DNA of 64,000 nucleotides from Rhizobium sp. RCAM05350 (lineage in GTDB: Bacteria > Pseudomonadota > Alphaproteobacteria > Rhizobiales > Rhizobiaceae). The DNA is taken from assembly GCA_024426085.1 (NCBI GenBank), contig CP087974.1, positions 558,001-622,000 of the forward strand, given 5' to 3'. The notes beneath the pieces were generated by a model that made no database searches, had not been told where the DNA came from, and saw only the letters and a program-made list of their open reading frames with translations. The translations under genes and the position numbers were made by a program. Below are positions 39,644 through 52,743 of the stretch, one piece after another. The first letter of the stretch is position 1, and every line of letters begins with the position of its first letter.

Positions 39644-40213
39644 TTACTTGCCGACCTTGACGCTGATCATCCGGTCGGGATCGGTGACGGAGCCGTTGTT
39701 GGCTTCGTCGCCCTTCTTGATCTTGTCGACATTGTCCATGCCTTCGACGACCTGTCCGACGACCGTGTACTGGCCGTTCAGGAAGTCGCCGGGTGCGAAC
39801 ATGATGAAGAACTGCGAATTGGCGGAGTTCGGATCCTGGCTGCGGGCCATGCCGACGGTTCCACGCTCGAAGGGAACTTTCGAGAATTCGGCTTCGACAT
39901 CCGGCTTCGACGAACCGCCCATGCCGGCCATCTCGGCCTTGAAATCCTTTTCCATATTGCCGTACTGAACGTCGCCGGTCTGGGCCATGAAACCCGGAAT
40001 GACGCGGTGGAAGGCGACTTTGTTGTATTCGCCGGCTTCAACCAGTTCCTTGATGCGCGCAACATGCTTCGGCGCGACATCCGGCAGGAGCTCGATGACG
40101 ACCGGGCCGTCCTTCAGCGTGATGGTGATGTATTCCTTGGCCTGGGCAAAGGCATTGCTGGTCAGGGATGCAAGGACAACGGCGCCTGCGAAAGCGAGTT
40201 GGAGGATTTTCAT
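39644..40213 (-). CDS. ppiA: Periplasmic peptidyl-prolyl isomerase (cyclophilin)
   Basis: Cyclophilin of 189 residues with a signal peptide ([19 protein letters not shown], ending AFAQA). Active-site motifs are [31 protein letters not shown] and [12 protein letters not shown]. The frame is intact. It lies 28 bp after coaD in the same direction. Confidence 0.94.
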   Translation of the reverse strand: MKILQLAFAGAVVLASLTSNAFAQAKEYITITLKDGPVVIELLPDVAPKHVARIKELVEAGEYNKVAFHRVIPGFMAQTGDVQYGNMEKDFKAEMAGMGGSSKPDVEAEFSKVPFERGTVGMARSQDPNSANSQFFIMFAPGDFLNGQYTVVGQVVEGMDNVDKIKKGDEANNGSVTDPDRMISVKVGK

Positions 40214-40241
40214 GGTAGCTCCCGTGGAATGAATGAAAACG

Positions 40242-40737
40242 TCAGGATTTGCGTTTTGCGTTCAAGGCCTGATAAACGGCCTTGGGTACAGAAGGCGCTG
40301 ACATCACCGCCCATGGCGGCGATCTGGCGAACCAATGTGGCGGTAATGGGCCACGATGCCGTTCCGGCCGGCAGAAACAAGGTCTGGATATCCGGCGCCA
40401 TCTGCCGGTTCATGCCCGCCATCTGCATCTCATAGTCGAGATCAGTGCCGTCGCGCAACCCGCGGACCAAAAGAGAAGCGCCATGTTTTCGCGCGGCGTC
40501 GACGACCAGATTGTCGAAGGAGACCACGGAGATATCGCCGGCTCTCTCCGGCAGGAATTCGCTGAGAGACTGTCGAATGAGCGCTGCACGTTCTTCGAAG
40601 GAAAACAGCGGCGTCTTGCCGGGATGGATGCCGATGGCAACGATGACGGTCGGCGCGACATTCAGCGCCTGCACCAGCACATCAAGGTGGCCATTCGTCA
40701 TGGGGTCGAAGGAGCCGGGATAAAAAGCAGTGGTCAT
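40242..40737 (-). CDS. coaD: Phosphopantetheine adenylyltransferase
   Basis: Makes dephospho-CoA from 4'-phosphopantetheine and ATP. The nucleotidyltransferase motif [17 protein letters not shown] is at the start, with [17 protein letters not shown] in the middle. About 164 residues. A late indel near 40285 displaces the last residues; the corrected end reads [15 protein letters not shown]. The ATG at 40737 is supported by the motif position. Confidence 0.95.
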
Positions 40738-40959
40738 CGCGCCTGTTTCCGTTTGGAAGCCTTTTGTCACGGACCGAAGGCAATCGCAAGGGAGCGCCAC
40801 TGCCGCTCCACCTGTTCCTTTGGGAACAGCGGCCGCCGGGCATGAACGCTATATGAATGGTACGTTCAAGGCTGCTTCAAGCACAACCTTGTATCTCATG
40901 AAGTAGAGAACGGAACTTTTTCCAGTCACAGCCGTTATCTGGCTGAAAGGATCATTGTT

Positions 40960-41055
40960 ATGGCACTTCTTCTTCTTTCAATGACCATGTTTTTCGTCAT
41001 GCTTTTTGCAACGGCAAACGCAATCCGAAACGAAGCGCGCACGGACCGGTCTTAA
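40960..41055 (+). CDS. Possible 31-residue membrane peptide
   Basis: MALLLLSMTMFFVMLFATAN followed by a short polar tail (AIRNEARTDRS) and TAA. There is a GAAAGGAT ribosome-site-like stretch 8 bp upstream. One hydrophobic segment. Short and without known family, but well formed for a small membrane protein. Confidence 0.45.
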   Translation: MALLLLSMTMFFVMLFATANAIRNEARTDRS

Positions 41056-41091
41056 CCTGCAATCGTCTGTTAAAGTAGAGGGCAGTGTGAA

Positions 41092-41283
41092 ATGGCCATT
41101 ACAATGATGATCGTATCGGCAGCGATTAGTATCGTGTTCCTGGTCGATTTCGCCAAAAACAATTTTCGAACTTCAGCGCGACAGAAACGTGATGAAGACG
41201 ATCAGCCGAGATGCAGGCGGTTTCAGCGTCTGAAACATTTGCGCTCAAAGATTTCCCCAGCGGCAACCTCCAGTGTCCGCTGA
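41092..41283 (+). CDS. Small protein with one membrane segment
   Basis: A 63-residue frame starting MAITMMIVSAAISIVFLVDF, with a highly charged basic C-terminal half. It is followed immediately by a good terminator at 41287, which supports real transcription of this pair of small genes. No family recognised. Confidence 0.5.
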   Translation: MAITMMIVSAAISIVFLVDFAKNNFRTSARQKRDEDDQPRCRRFQRLKHLRSKISPAATSSVR

Positions 41284-41286
41284 CAT

Positions 41287-41326
41287 AAAAACCGGACGGT
41301 TCCCCTGCCAGTCCGGTTTTTCTTTG
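41287..41326 (+). terminator. Rho-independent terminator
   Basis: Arms AAAAACCGGAC (41287-41297) and GTCCGGTTTTT (41311-41321) followed by CTTTG. It terminates the small genes on the plus strand and, through its A-run, also the minus-strand gene ending at 41338. Confidence 0.85.
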
Positions 41327-41337
41327 TCCAGGCGGGA

Positions 41338-41658
41338 CTAACGCAGAGTACGGTAGCTTAGACAGCCGCTATTTCTGGCCGGGAAAACGAACGGAAAACC
41401 GGCGGCATATAGCGTCCCGACATAGCCTGGATGATCGCTGACCAGAATGGCGAAAAGCGCATTCCATTTCAGGATCGAGATGCCTTCCGGTAGATTTTCG
41501 GCGGACAGGTGATGATCGGGAAACAACACCAGCGCACCCGGCGCCTGCTCGGAAACTCTGAAGAGTCCCGCCATTGCAATATACCAGAAGAGAACGAGCG
41601 CCACGGCTGTTACGAGGCCGTTCGCCAGGCTTTGGGCGCGTTTAATAATCAAAGACAT
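41338..41658 (-). CDS. Unknown membrane-anchored protein
   Basis: A 106-residue frame starting MSLIIKRAQSLANGL with one membrane helix (VTAVALVLFWYIAMAGL). The rest includes LVLFPDHHLSAENLPEGISI and WNALFAILVSDHPGY, which look soluble and periplasmic. The start is placed at 41658, overlapping the upstream gene end by 17 bp. It is the last gene of a four-gene minus-strand cluster. No family recognised. Confidence 0.6.
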   Translation of the reverse strand: MSLIIKRAQSLANGLVTAVALVLFWYIAMAGLFRVSEQAPGALVLFPDHHLSAENLPEGISILKWNALFAILVSDHPGYVGTLYAAGFPFVFPARNSGCLSYRTLR

Positions 41659-42717
41659 GTTCCAGTCCGGGATCAGTAAGCGGCACGATCCGCAGCAAGG
41701 GAGCAAGGTCCGCCACCTTCACTGCGATCAGCACTCTCGCACCATCAAATCCCTCCCTGTTGACGCGCGCGATCTCGGTTCCAGGCAATCCCGGCGACGT
41801 TTGATCCGTTTTTTCCGTAACGGAAACCATGATGTCGTCATTACCGGCGATCTCGTGGATCGAGCCGCCCTTTGCAGCAATTTCCACCAAAATCCGGGTG
41901 AAAAGATCGTAACGCGGTGTTTGGATTTCTATATCGGCGCCGTTCTCGCTGATCACCTTAACGCCGGCAATCGTCAAAAGTTCATTTGCCGGCAAGCCGG
42001 CGATGACACTGCGGATTTCAAGCTGGGCGGGACCCGTGGTACCGGCAACGGCATTGGTGATCATCCCTGCATAGAGCGTCTTTGCCCGCCATTCCGTGCC
42101 GAGCCCAAAGCGGCGTTCCCAGCCGCGTACCGGGTCGGTGATCGGCGCGTCCTTCAGTTTTTGCACCTGATTGGCGAAGGGGTACATGTACCAGGGGTCT
42201 GGCGCAGGAAGGCGGCATATTCGACCGCCATGCCTGCTGCGACCTGGTCCTGCGGCGTCTTCTTCTCGCCGCGCAGCGTCGCCGTCAGTCGTCCGATCGT
42301 TTCCTCATAGGCCGCCTTCAACGCCATTTCGAGGGTGAAGCTGACGCCGATGGTGTGAATGGTCATACGCGTTGCCAGATCTGCGCCGCCATGGGCATCG
42401 GCAACCGTCGTCAATGCGCAGGCCGAAGTCCAGAAACCGCGGATGCTGGAGACGTAGTCGAAAGCATATTCGTCGCCGGTTTTCAGCGTCTCAGCCAACC
42501 CGTCATAGGCATAAACGATGTGCCACTCCGGATAGGTGAGAAACGTGTTGGCCTCACGTCGCTGGAATGCGGCATCCTTGATCAGCGGCGTATACGGATC
42601 CTGCCTGCTCTCGCCGTGACAGAAGGTCTCGACATAGGCGACCGGGCTTAGCAGAAGAACGACGAGCAGAAGAACCGCTGCGATGCTCCATTTGAGGAGC
42701 TTCCACACCACGCGCAT
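41642..42717 (-). CDS. Unknown membrane-anchored protein, conserved in rhizobia
   Basis: About 358 residues in two frames (break near 42190). The N-terminal helix WSIAAVLLLVVLLLSPVAY is followed by a soluble domain with FLTYPEWHIVYAYDGLAE, FDYVSSIRGFWTSACALT and WERRFGLGTEWRAKTLYAG. The start overlaps the preceding stop (ATGA). Function unknown; it appears to form an operon with the FAD oxidase and the two other membrane proteins here. Confidence 0.65.
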
Positions 42718-43140
42718 CAGGCGGCCTCTTTGCCGAAGAGAAAGATCGACAGAACGGCAAAACCGCCGAGCGCCAGATGCGGCAGATTGGCCAGGATCTT
42801 GAAGCTGAACGGCGGATCCTGCACACCGTAGTTGATGATGCCGAGATCAAGATAGCCAGAACCGGTGATCAGGCCGAGCAGGCCATCGCCAAAATAGAGC
42901 ACGCCGAAATAGAGCAGGAAATTCTTTGCCGCGCGGCTCGATATCCATGCCGCGATTGCCGCCCAGGCTGCCGACGCGACATGCAGGCTGTCATCATAGA
43001 TATCGAGGGCGAAGATGCCGAAAGCCCTGCCCTGCTCGTCGGTCAGTCCCGGAATGTAGTTCAGAGATGCAGCCCCTGAGAAGCGCGATGGCGTAACAGA
43101 CGGCAATGACACGCAATTTCCCCACGAACGATCCCTTCAT
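42717..43140 (-). CDS. DUF4383-like membrane protein
   Basis: About 140 residues with four hydrophobic segments. It starts MKGSFVGKLRVIAVCYA (ATG at 43140) and after an indel near 43075 reads ASLNYIPGLTDEQGRAFG, NFLLYFGVLYFGDGLLGL and FKILANLPHLALGGFAVL. The helix pattern and the NLPHLALG motif resemble DUF4383 proteins. It overlaps the stop of the upstream FAD oxidase gene and the start of the next gene by 4 bp each. Confidence 0.6.
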
Positions 43141-44635
43141 AGCTGGCCCAGATAGGCGTCCCACAAATGATTGCGGAAAAGAAGACCCTTGTCGATTTCA
43201 CGCTTGCGGTCAGCAAAGGCGGCAGCGCGCGAATAGGCGCGGACCAGCTGATCGACCGAGGCATGTGGGCGGTAGGGCAGATAATAGGTGCCGCCGATGG
43301 CCAAAACCCGCCTCGATCAGCTCCCGCGTCATACGTGCCATGTCTTCTTCGCCGCGCACGGTCTTTTCCTGCAGAAAACAACATGACGGCGGCGATGCGT
43401 GGCTCGGAGGCATAGGCAAGAACGCTGTCGCGGTCGGTATCGACATAACGCAAGGTCACGTTCAACAACTGCTGGAAGGACGCCGGAATGACGTCGCGGC
43501 ACAGCGCGACGAATTCAGCAAAGCGCGATGGCGCGACAAAATACTCGTGCAGAATGTCGGTGCGCAGCGGATCGAGATCGTCGAGGGTGACAACGGGTTC
43601 GTTCATCAGGCTGTTGCGCGTCGCCTCGCCCGCGATCGACGGACCAAGCGACGTTTCGGTCCACCAGCGCGTGCTTCATCCAGTCCGACCCGACCTGACG
43701 GCGAAAGATTTCGCGCGATACGCGGCTGACGAAACCGGAACCCGTCGCAGCGGGAACATCGGATTGATCCACAGCCGGACGATAGGAGATCAGCAGGCCA
43801 TCTTCGAAGAACCGGTCGAGCGGAAACGTCAAGCCGGCCATAGGCCATCAGGATGGAGGGATCGGAATCCAGCATCCGGGCAAATTTTGCGCCGAGATCA
43901 GCGCCTGAGACAGTTTCGAATGTCGGGTCAAGGCGGCTGTTGGGCACCATGTCGAGTTCAAGCTCGGTGATGACGCCGAAAAGGCCGTAGCCACCCATGG
44001 CATGCTGGAACAGTCTCGGCATTTTCGCTGCGCGAGCAGGTAATCAACGTGCCGTCCGCCAAAAGCATCTTCACCGACCGCACGGTGCTGCTGCAGCCAC
44101 TGAAGCGGACCGGCCAGCCATGCGCATTGACGGAATAGGTGCTGGCCACGCCAAAATCGTTGTTCGATTGCATTACAGCCGGCGAAAAGCCGATCGCATC
44201 AAGCCTGGCGATGACCGTCGACCAGCGTGTACCGGCAGCGACGCGGTAGGTCCTTGCAGCCGTATCGGCTTCCAGCCATTGCTGGTCCAGAGTCAGTACC
44301 GTGCCGCTCTTTGCGAGGCTCTGACCGCCCATCGAATGGCGCGCTGCACTGGCGGCAAAGGACTGACCGGCACCACGCGCCTCGGCCATCATCGTGCGGA
44401 TTGCATCAATGGTCTCGGCCATCGGATCGGCAGTGACGGTGATGTGTTTTGCAACGGAGGTTGGCGAGAGCTCGCTGGCATCATTCAGCAGAATGCCGCC
44501 GTTTTCAGGCTTGATATCGACGGGAAATATCGGGCCGGATGCACTGGTCGGCGCCAGCAACGTCCGCCCGGCATAGATGCCAAGACCTGCGGATGCTCCA
44601 GCAAGCAAAACGCGCCGTGTTAAACGCCCCATCAT
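43137..44635 (-). CDS. FAD-linked oxidase with twin-arginine signal
   Basis: About 498 residues in several frames (breaks near 44020, 43840, 43650 and 43310). The N-terminus GRLTRRVLLAGASAGLGIYAG is a twin-arginine-type signal. The PP-loop region ARGAGQSFAASAARHSMGG and LTLDQQWLEAD, then MQSNNDFGVASTYSVNAHG, are the FAD_binding_4 domain. GGYGLFGVITELELDMV follows. It probably oxidises a small alcohol or lactone in the periplasm; the substrate is unknown. First gene of a tightly overlapping four-gene cluster. Confidence 0.82.
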
Positions 44636-44729
44636 ATCCCCCATCCCCGCATCAGCTTCCCGGCGGGAATCATCTCCTTAACGGTACAGCAACAGGATTA
44701 ATTCGCGCGGCCAAATACAATGACAAAGA

Positions 44730-44760
44730 AAAAGCCGGACGATGCGATCGCCCGGCTTTT
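44730..44760 (-). terminator. Terminator of gyrA
   Basis: Arms AAAAGCCGG and CCGGCTTTT around a GC-rich inner loop, followed on the minus strand by TCTTTGTC. It lies 20 bp after the gyrA stop. Confidence 0.8.
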
Positions 44761-44779
44761 GATGATGCGATGGAAGCTT

Positions 44780-47574
<2,795 letters not shown>

Positions 47575-47804
47575 TTTTGATCACGATCTTTGTTCAGAAT
47601 CAGACAGATTTTTATAGCCGAATGCATTGGCGAGCGCCAATTTCGGGGCTGGGTTTTGAACAGCCTTTTAGGCTCATCGGCGCTCTCGCAGGCATTTGCA
47701 AGGCAAAAGCGGCAGAACAGTGAACGAGAGCCCTTTCATTCGGCACCACCCTCGCCTAACAATTCATCAGACGGTCATCATAAACAAGGCCGCGGGGGAA
47801 TGGG

Positions 47805-48433
47805 ATGTCTCATATCGACCTTCTGATCAATGCGCTGACCACGATCCTGGTCACCATCGATCCGCCCGGCCTTGCGCCGATCTTCCTCAGCCTCACGGTC
47901 GGCATGAGCCGGCACGAACGCTTTCTGGTGGCCCGCCGCGGGACGCTGATCGCGTTCTTCATCCTGTCGGCTTTTGCTCTGTTCGGTAACGGCATTCTCG
48001 GCCTGCTCGGCATCTCCATCGGTGCCTTCCGGATCGCCGGTGGTCTGCTGCTGTTCTGGATCGCCTTCGAAATGATCTTCGAGAAGCGCAACGAGCGCAA
48101 GGAAAGACCGGCGAGGCCGCGATCACCCACGACCACATCCACAACATCGCAGTGTTCCCGCTGGCGCTGCCGCTGATTGCCGGCCCCGGTGCGATCTCGG
48201 CGACGATCCTGCTTTCCGGTTCGTTCTCGGCGACGATCGACCGGGTTCAGTTGATCCTCGTCATCGCCTTCTGTCTTGCCGTCCTGTTTGCCGCCCTCGT
48301 CATCGCCGAACGGATCGATCGGTTTCTGGGTGTCACCGGCCGCGCAATCCTGACACGCCTGCTCGGCGTCATTCTCGCGGCCTTGGCGGTGCAGTTCGTA
48401 GTCGACGGCGTCAAATCGACCATGGCTCTGTGA
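47805..48433 (+). CDS. MarC-family membrane protein
   Basis: About 209 residues with six hydrophobic segments. The family signatures are TTILVTIDPPGLAPIFLSL, GISIGAFRIAGGLLLFWIA and AVFPLALPLIAGPGAISATI. A break near 48110 in the hydrophilic loop shifts the frame. MarC proteins have no settled function. It is divergent from gyrA. Confidence 0.9.
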
Positions 48434-48532
48434 TCACACGTAGTTGACGCAGGTTCTGCTGACGAAAAAGATCGGTTTCCCGGGCCGTTTTCACTGTACG
48501 ATCGCTTCGCTTGATTTTGGAGGAGACGCAGC

Positions 48533-48925
48533 ATGGACCGAATCACCGGCGGCTGCCTATGCGGCAACGTCCGAATTGTGGCGTCGGGCACCCCATACCG
48601 GGTCGGCCTTTGTCACTGTCTCGACTGCCGCAAGCATCATGGGGCTCTTTTTCACGCTTCCACGATCTTCCCTCAGGATGCGGTGACGATCGTTGGCGAA
48701 ACACGTGATTACGCCGGGCGATTTTTCTGCCCCCGCTGCGGCTCCCCGGTTTTCGCACGCAGCGCGGACGAAATCGAAGTGAACCTGGGATCCCTGGATG
48801 CCCCGGACCAACTGATGCCAACCTATGAACTTTGGACCGTCCGTCATGAGGCCTGGTTGCCGCCGTTTCCGCTCACGAGACGTTACGACCACGATCGTGA
48901 CGCGATAGGTCGCTTTGAGGAATAG
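48533..48925 (+). CDS. GFA-family zinc protein
   Basis: Protein of 130 residues of the glutathione-dependent formaldehyde-activating (GFA) family. Zinc cysteines are seen in GGCLCGNVRIV, CHCLDCRKHHG and FFCPRCGSPVF. The frame is intact. Members bind zinc and small carbonyl or glutathione adducts; the precise reaction is unknown for this subgroup. Confidence 0.92.
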   Translation: MDRITGGCLCGNVRIVASGTPYRVGLCHCLDCRKHHGALFHASTIFPQDAVTIVGETRDYAGRFFCPRCGSPVFARSADEIEVNLGSLDAPDQLMPTYELWTVRHEAWLPPFPLTRRYDHDRDAIGRFEE

Positions 48926-49056
48926 GTCGCACGGGCGGGCGAGCGCCGTAAGCGCCTTTGTGAGTCGCCGATTTATCCACCAGGTGAAAGCCGCGAGGCG
49001 GACGAGATTGATCCGCCAATGACGACGGATGAACGAGATTCGTCCGCTAACGACCC

Positions 49057-49409
49057 CTAGCGGACATCCAGATGTGCGCCATTGGCGATCTGAGTGCAGC
49101 CGGCGAGCCCGAACTGCTCGCCCCACATGCATAATGAACCTGCTGCTGCATTGAGCGCCGCGCCGCGTTTTGTCAGCGAATAGACGACCTTCGCTGGAAC
49201 CTCGGAAAGACCTTTCGGTCGACTAGTCCATCAGCCTCTAGCTCACGCAATTGCTGCGCCAGCATCTTTTCGCTGACACCGGGAAGCGCCTGTCTCAGTC
49301 GGCCAAATCTGCGCGAGGCCGTTCCGAGTTCGCAAAGGATATCTACTTTCCACTTTCCTTCGACCATCTTGACGGCCGCTGCAAAGCCATTGTCCGCGGA
49401 CTTGTTCAT
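49057..49409 (-). CDS. HxlR-family transcriptional regulator
   Basis: Winged-helix regulator of about 117 residues. It contains VEGKWKVDILCELGTASRRFG and LPGVSEKMLAQQLRELEADGLVDR, the HxlR core. After an indel near 49215 the reading continues VPAKVVYSLTKRGAALNAA, the wing, to a stop at 49057-49059. It is divergent from an imine-reductase-like gene (start 49539), which is a common target arrangement. Confidence 0.88.
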
Positions 49410-49538
49410 CGCGCTTTCCTTACCGTTTGGTGACCACTTACGCCTGAGTGCGTATTGCGCGCCGCTCGTTTTGGCATACCTCTCAAAAAGATCACAGCAA
49501 AACGCGGCCGCGCCGCCTGATTTATATGGAGCATTGGA

Positions 49539-50419
49539 ATGGAGCGTTCAATCACGGTCATTGGAACGGGCCGCATGGGGTCGGCGCTCGTACGTAGCCT
49601 GCTTCAGTCGGGATATCGGACGACGGTCTGGAACAGAACAAGACATAAGACCGATCCACTGGTCAAACTCGGCGCAGCTGCTGCACCTTCCGTGCTGGAA
49701 GCCGTCAATGAAGGCGAGATCATCATGGTGAATGTCAGCGACTATGCGGCAACAAAAGCGCTGCTACGCAGCGACCCAATTGCTTCAGCTATTCGCGGCA
49801 AGCTGATCGTGGAACTGACTTCGGGAACACCAAGTGGCGCACGGGAAGCCGCTGAATGGTGCATGGAGCACGGCGCGCTACCTTGATGGCGCCATCATGG
49901 CCACGCCGGATTTTATCGGCACGGAAGCTGGAACAATCCTGATTTCGGGGACAGTTGACGCTTTCAATTCGAACAGTGACGTGTTTCCGCTTTGGGCGGC
50001 AATGTCCAGCACATCGGCGAAGAACCGGGACGTGCGAACGCGCTCGATAGCGCATTGCTGGCTCTCATGTGGGGCGCCCTGTTCGGAACGCTCCATGCGA
50101 TCGCCGTGTGTCAGGCCGAAGAAATTGAACTCGGTGAGCTGGCGCGGCAGTGGACCGCAACTGCGCCTGTTGTCGACGGACTTGTGGCGGACCTAATCAA
50201 GCGTCGCGCGCTGGCCGATTTGCAAGCGATGACGAAACGCTCTCGTCGATCTCCGTGCACCATGGAACATTGCAGCATCTGCGGGAGTTGATGCAGTCCC
50301 GCAAGATCGACCGCTCTGTGGTCGATGGTTATGATGCGATCTTCAAACGAGCGATAGCGGCGGGCTACTTGGACGATGATTTCGCAGCGCTTTCACAATT
50401 TCTGGTGACAGGGAAATAG
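49539..50419 (+). CDS. NAD(P)-dependent oxidoreductase, imine reductase/beta-hydroxyacid dehydrogenase type
   Basis: About 292 residues. The Rossmann motif VIGTGRMGSALVRSLLQSG is followed by VWNRTRHKTDPLVKLGA and IIVELTSGTPSGAREAAEW. Later frames give YLDGAIMATPDFIGTEAGTI and ALDSALLALMWGALFGTLHA, typical of imine-reductase-like members. Breaks near 49885, 50010 and 50245. The divergent HxlR gene probably regulates it; a SnoaL-type gene follows by 1 bp. Confidence 0.85.
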
Positions 50420-50420
50420 C

Positions 50421-50787
50421 ATGTCATTGACGCATCTGATCGATACATATTGTGCTTCGTGGTCCACCGAAAACGTCGAGCAGCGGAGGGCGTTGCTGTT
50501 ACCGATCTTGAGACGACGGTGCGACGTATACAGATCCAACTGTTCACGCTATGGGCGCGGAAGAACTGCTCACCCACATCGCAGGAATTCAGAGCAAGTA
50601 TCCCGGTGCCCGCATTCTGCGGACAAGCAACGTGGATGTTCATCACGGCATCATGCGCTTCGCTTGGAAATTCGTGATGCCAGATGGATCATCCTTGCCT
50701 GAGGGCCTGGACATAGCCTTTCTTGATGCGGAGCAGGTACAAATAACACGCATCATCGGCTTTTTCGGCTTGTTGGAACCATCTTGA
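50421..50787 (+). CDS. SnoaL/NTF2-like protein
   Basis: About 121 residues. It starts MSLTHLIDTYCASWSTEN and, after an indel near 50515, reads MGAEELLTHIAGIQSKYPGA, VDVHHGIMRFAWKFVMPDG and GLDIAFLDAEQVQITRIIGFF. This is a polyketide cyclase/NTF2-like fold found near small-molecule oxidoreductases. It is coupled to the upstream oxidoreductase by a 1-bp gap. Confidence 0.82.
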
Positions 50788-50841
50788 TCTTGCAGGGGCG
50801 GCGTCAGCGTTCCACCCTGTGCGGATGTTGCCTGACACACG

Positions 50842-52355
50842 TCATTCCGGAAGACCGGCCTTGCGAAAACCATCGACGAAATGCGCAAGCGTCGCCCCGT
50901 CACGGAACAGCTCCGTCGCCGCCCAGTGGCGGGTTGTGAAATGCGGGTTGCCGACGAGGAACAGTTCGGCCTCTGCGCGCCTCGTCGCGCCGGCCGAGTT
51001 GTGCAAGGCTTGCCGCCAGGAAACGGCGTGAGCTTGTCCGATAGGTCTCGTCCCGGCGCAGCGTCTCGATAGCGGCTTCGTATTGCCCGGCTGCATATTG
51101 CGCCTGGCCGAGCGCAAGATAGTACCAGCTTGCCGGAAACGGGTTCAGCCGGAACGCCTTGGCGATGTGCTCAAGGGCCTCCTCGACCCGACCGGCCAGG
51201 ACCGCGATGTCGGATAGTGCCGCAAAGGTATCGGCCTCGTTCGGGTCGAGCTCGATCGCCTTGGCGAATTCCGCATCCGCCTCGGCGAAGTGGCGCTCAT
51301 AGGCAAGCAGGTAGGCCAGTATCCAGCGGCAGCCGGCATTATCGGGATCGAGCGAGACAGCCTTGTGAGCCAGTTCCAAAGCAACGCTGCGGCTAGCTTC
51401 CGTAGGCCCACCGGAATGGACCCATCCCATCCAGTGGTTCATGGCAAGCCAGCGATAGGCCTCGGCGTATTCGGGATCGAGGGAAACCGGCGCGTGAGCA
51501 TCAGATGTGCTTCCTGCGCCGTCTGCGGCGTGTCATCCATCAGCCTGCGCGCCCGCACGCAGAGATCGTAAGCCTCGAGATTCTTGGGCCGATTGCGCGG
51601 CGGCGGTCGCGCAGTCGGCCGAGCAGTGCCTCCACGATTTTGGCCGTCACCTCGTCCTGAACGGCAAAGATATCGTCCAGGCTGCGATCGAAGCGTTCCG
51701 CCCACAGATGATCGCCACTCACGGCGTCGACCAGCTGGGCGTTGATGCGCACGCGCCCGGCGGCGCGTCTTGCGCTCCCCTCCAGCAGGTAACGCACGCC
51801 AAGGTCCTCAGCGATCCTGCGCACGTCCGTCGCCTTTCCCTTGTAGGCAAAGGCCGAGTTGCGGGCGATGACGAACAGGCCGGAGATCCTGGACAGGTCG
51901 GTTATCAGGTCTTCGGTCAACCCATCCGCGAAGGATTCCTGCTCGGGATCGTTGCTGATGTTGACGAAGGGTAGGACGGCTATCGATGGTTTATCGGGCA
52001 GCGGCAAAGGTTTTCGCTTCGCGCCACCGAGCTGTTCGATCGCCCCCACAAAGCGGTAGCCGACGCGGGAACCGTGGAGATCCATTCACCGCCGTCAGCG
52101 GCCGGACCCAGCAGCTTCCTGAGCTGCGCGATCTGGACGGTGAGGTTGCCTTCCTCGACGGCCGTGCCCGGCCACGCCGCGTCCATCAACTCGGTCTTGC
52201 CCAGGATCTCGCCGGGCCGCCCGACGAGCGCCGTAAGCAGCTTTATCCCGCGGTAGCCAACGGCAACGGGCTCATCGTTCCGGAGGAGCGTTTCCTGCAC
52301 CGGAATCAAGCACGAACGGACCAAAGGCAAAGCGCGATCCCTGCATACGGCGCAT
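50842..52355 (-). CDS. Winged-helix/TolB-like/TPR regulatory protein
   Basis: About 500 residues. The N-terminus MRRMQGSRFAFGPFVLD leads, after an indel near 52305, to an OmpR/CadC-type winged helix (GKTELMDAAWPGTAVEEGNL, QIAQLRKLLG). A TolB/FlgO-like domain follows (PSIAVLPFVNISNDPEQESFAD, YLLEGSARRAAGRVRINAQL), then several TPR units (LAHKAVSLDPDNAG, FAKAIELDPNEADTF). The same layout occurs in rhizobial proteins related to adenylate-cyclase-type regulators, but no cyclase domain is present. Breaks near 52080, 51590, 51440 and 50990. Target genes are unknown. Confidence 0.85.
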
Positions 52356-52480
52356 CTATAGCCCGTTTGGAAGTTTTTGGAACTATTTAGGGAAGCTTAA
52401 GTACGACGCTGTTTGCATCCCGCAGAATTCATCCTCTTTCAGGTCGAGGGCCGCAGCCCTCAAACCAAATGGAGGTTGCC

Positions 52481-52735
52481 ATGAACGATACCATCCCCCT
52501 TGTTTCGCCCCCTCGCCCGGCAGCTGCAGGATCGCCCCTGAGGCCTGCGCAAGTGTCACATCGGCACTACGGTCTGGCGAACTTGAGGCACATGATCGCG
52601 GTTTGGCGCCTTCGAAGAAGTTTCCGCTGGGACCTCGAGCAATTAGCGAAGGACAATCCTCATCTGATCTACGATATCGGCCTCACGAGATGGCAGATCG
52701 AGGCAGAGATCGCCAAGCGCTTCTGGGACGCATAG
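52481..52735 (+). CDS. DUF1127 protein
   Basis: An 84-residue protein. The C-terminal 45 residues (RLRRSFRWDLEQLAKDNPHLI, YDIGLTRWQIEAEIAKRFWD) are a DUF1127 domain, small basic proteins of rhizobia, some linked to RNA binding and stress or phosphate response. The ATG at 52481 follows GGAGGTTGCC. The MFS gene starts 9 bp later. Confidence 0.88.
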   Translation: MNDTIPLVSPPRPAAAGSPLRPAQVSHRHYGLANLRHMIAVWRLRRSFRWDLEQLAKDNPHLIYDIGLTRWQIEAEIAKRFWDA

Positions 52736-52743
52736 GGAAGCGC

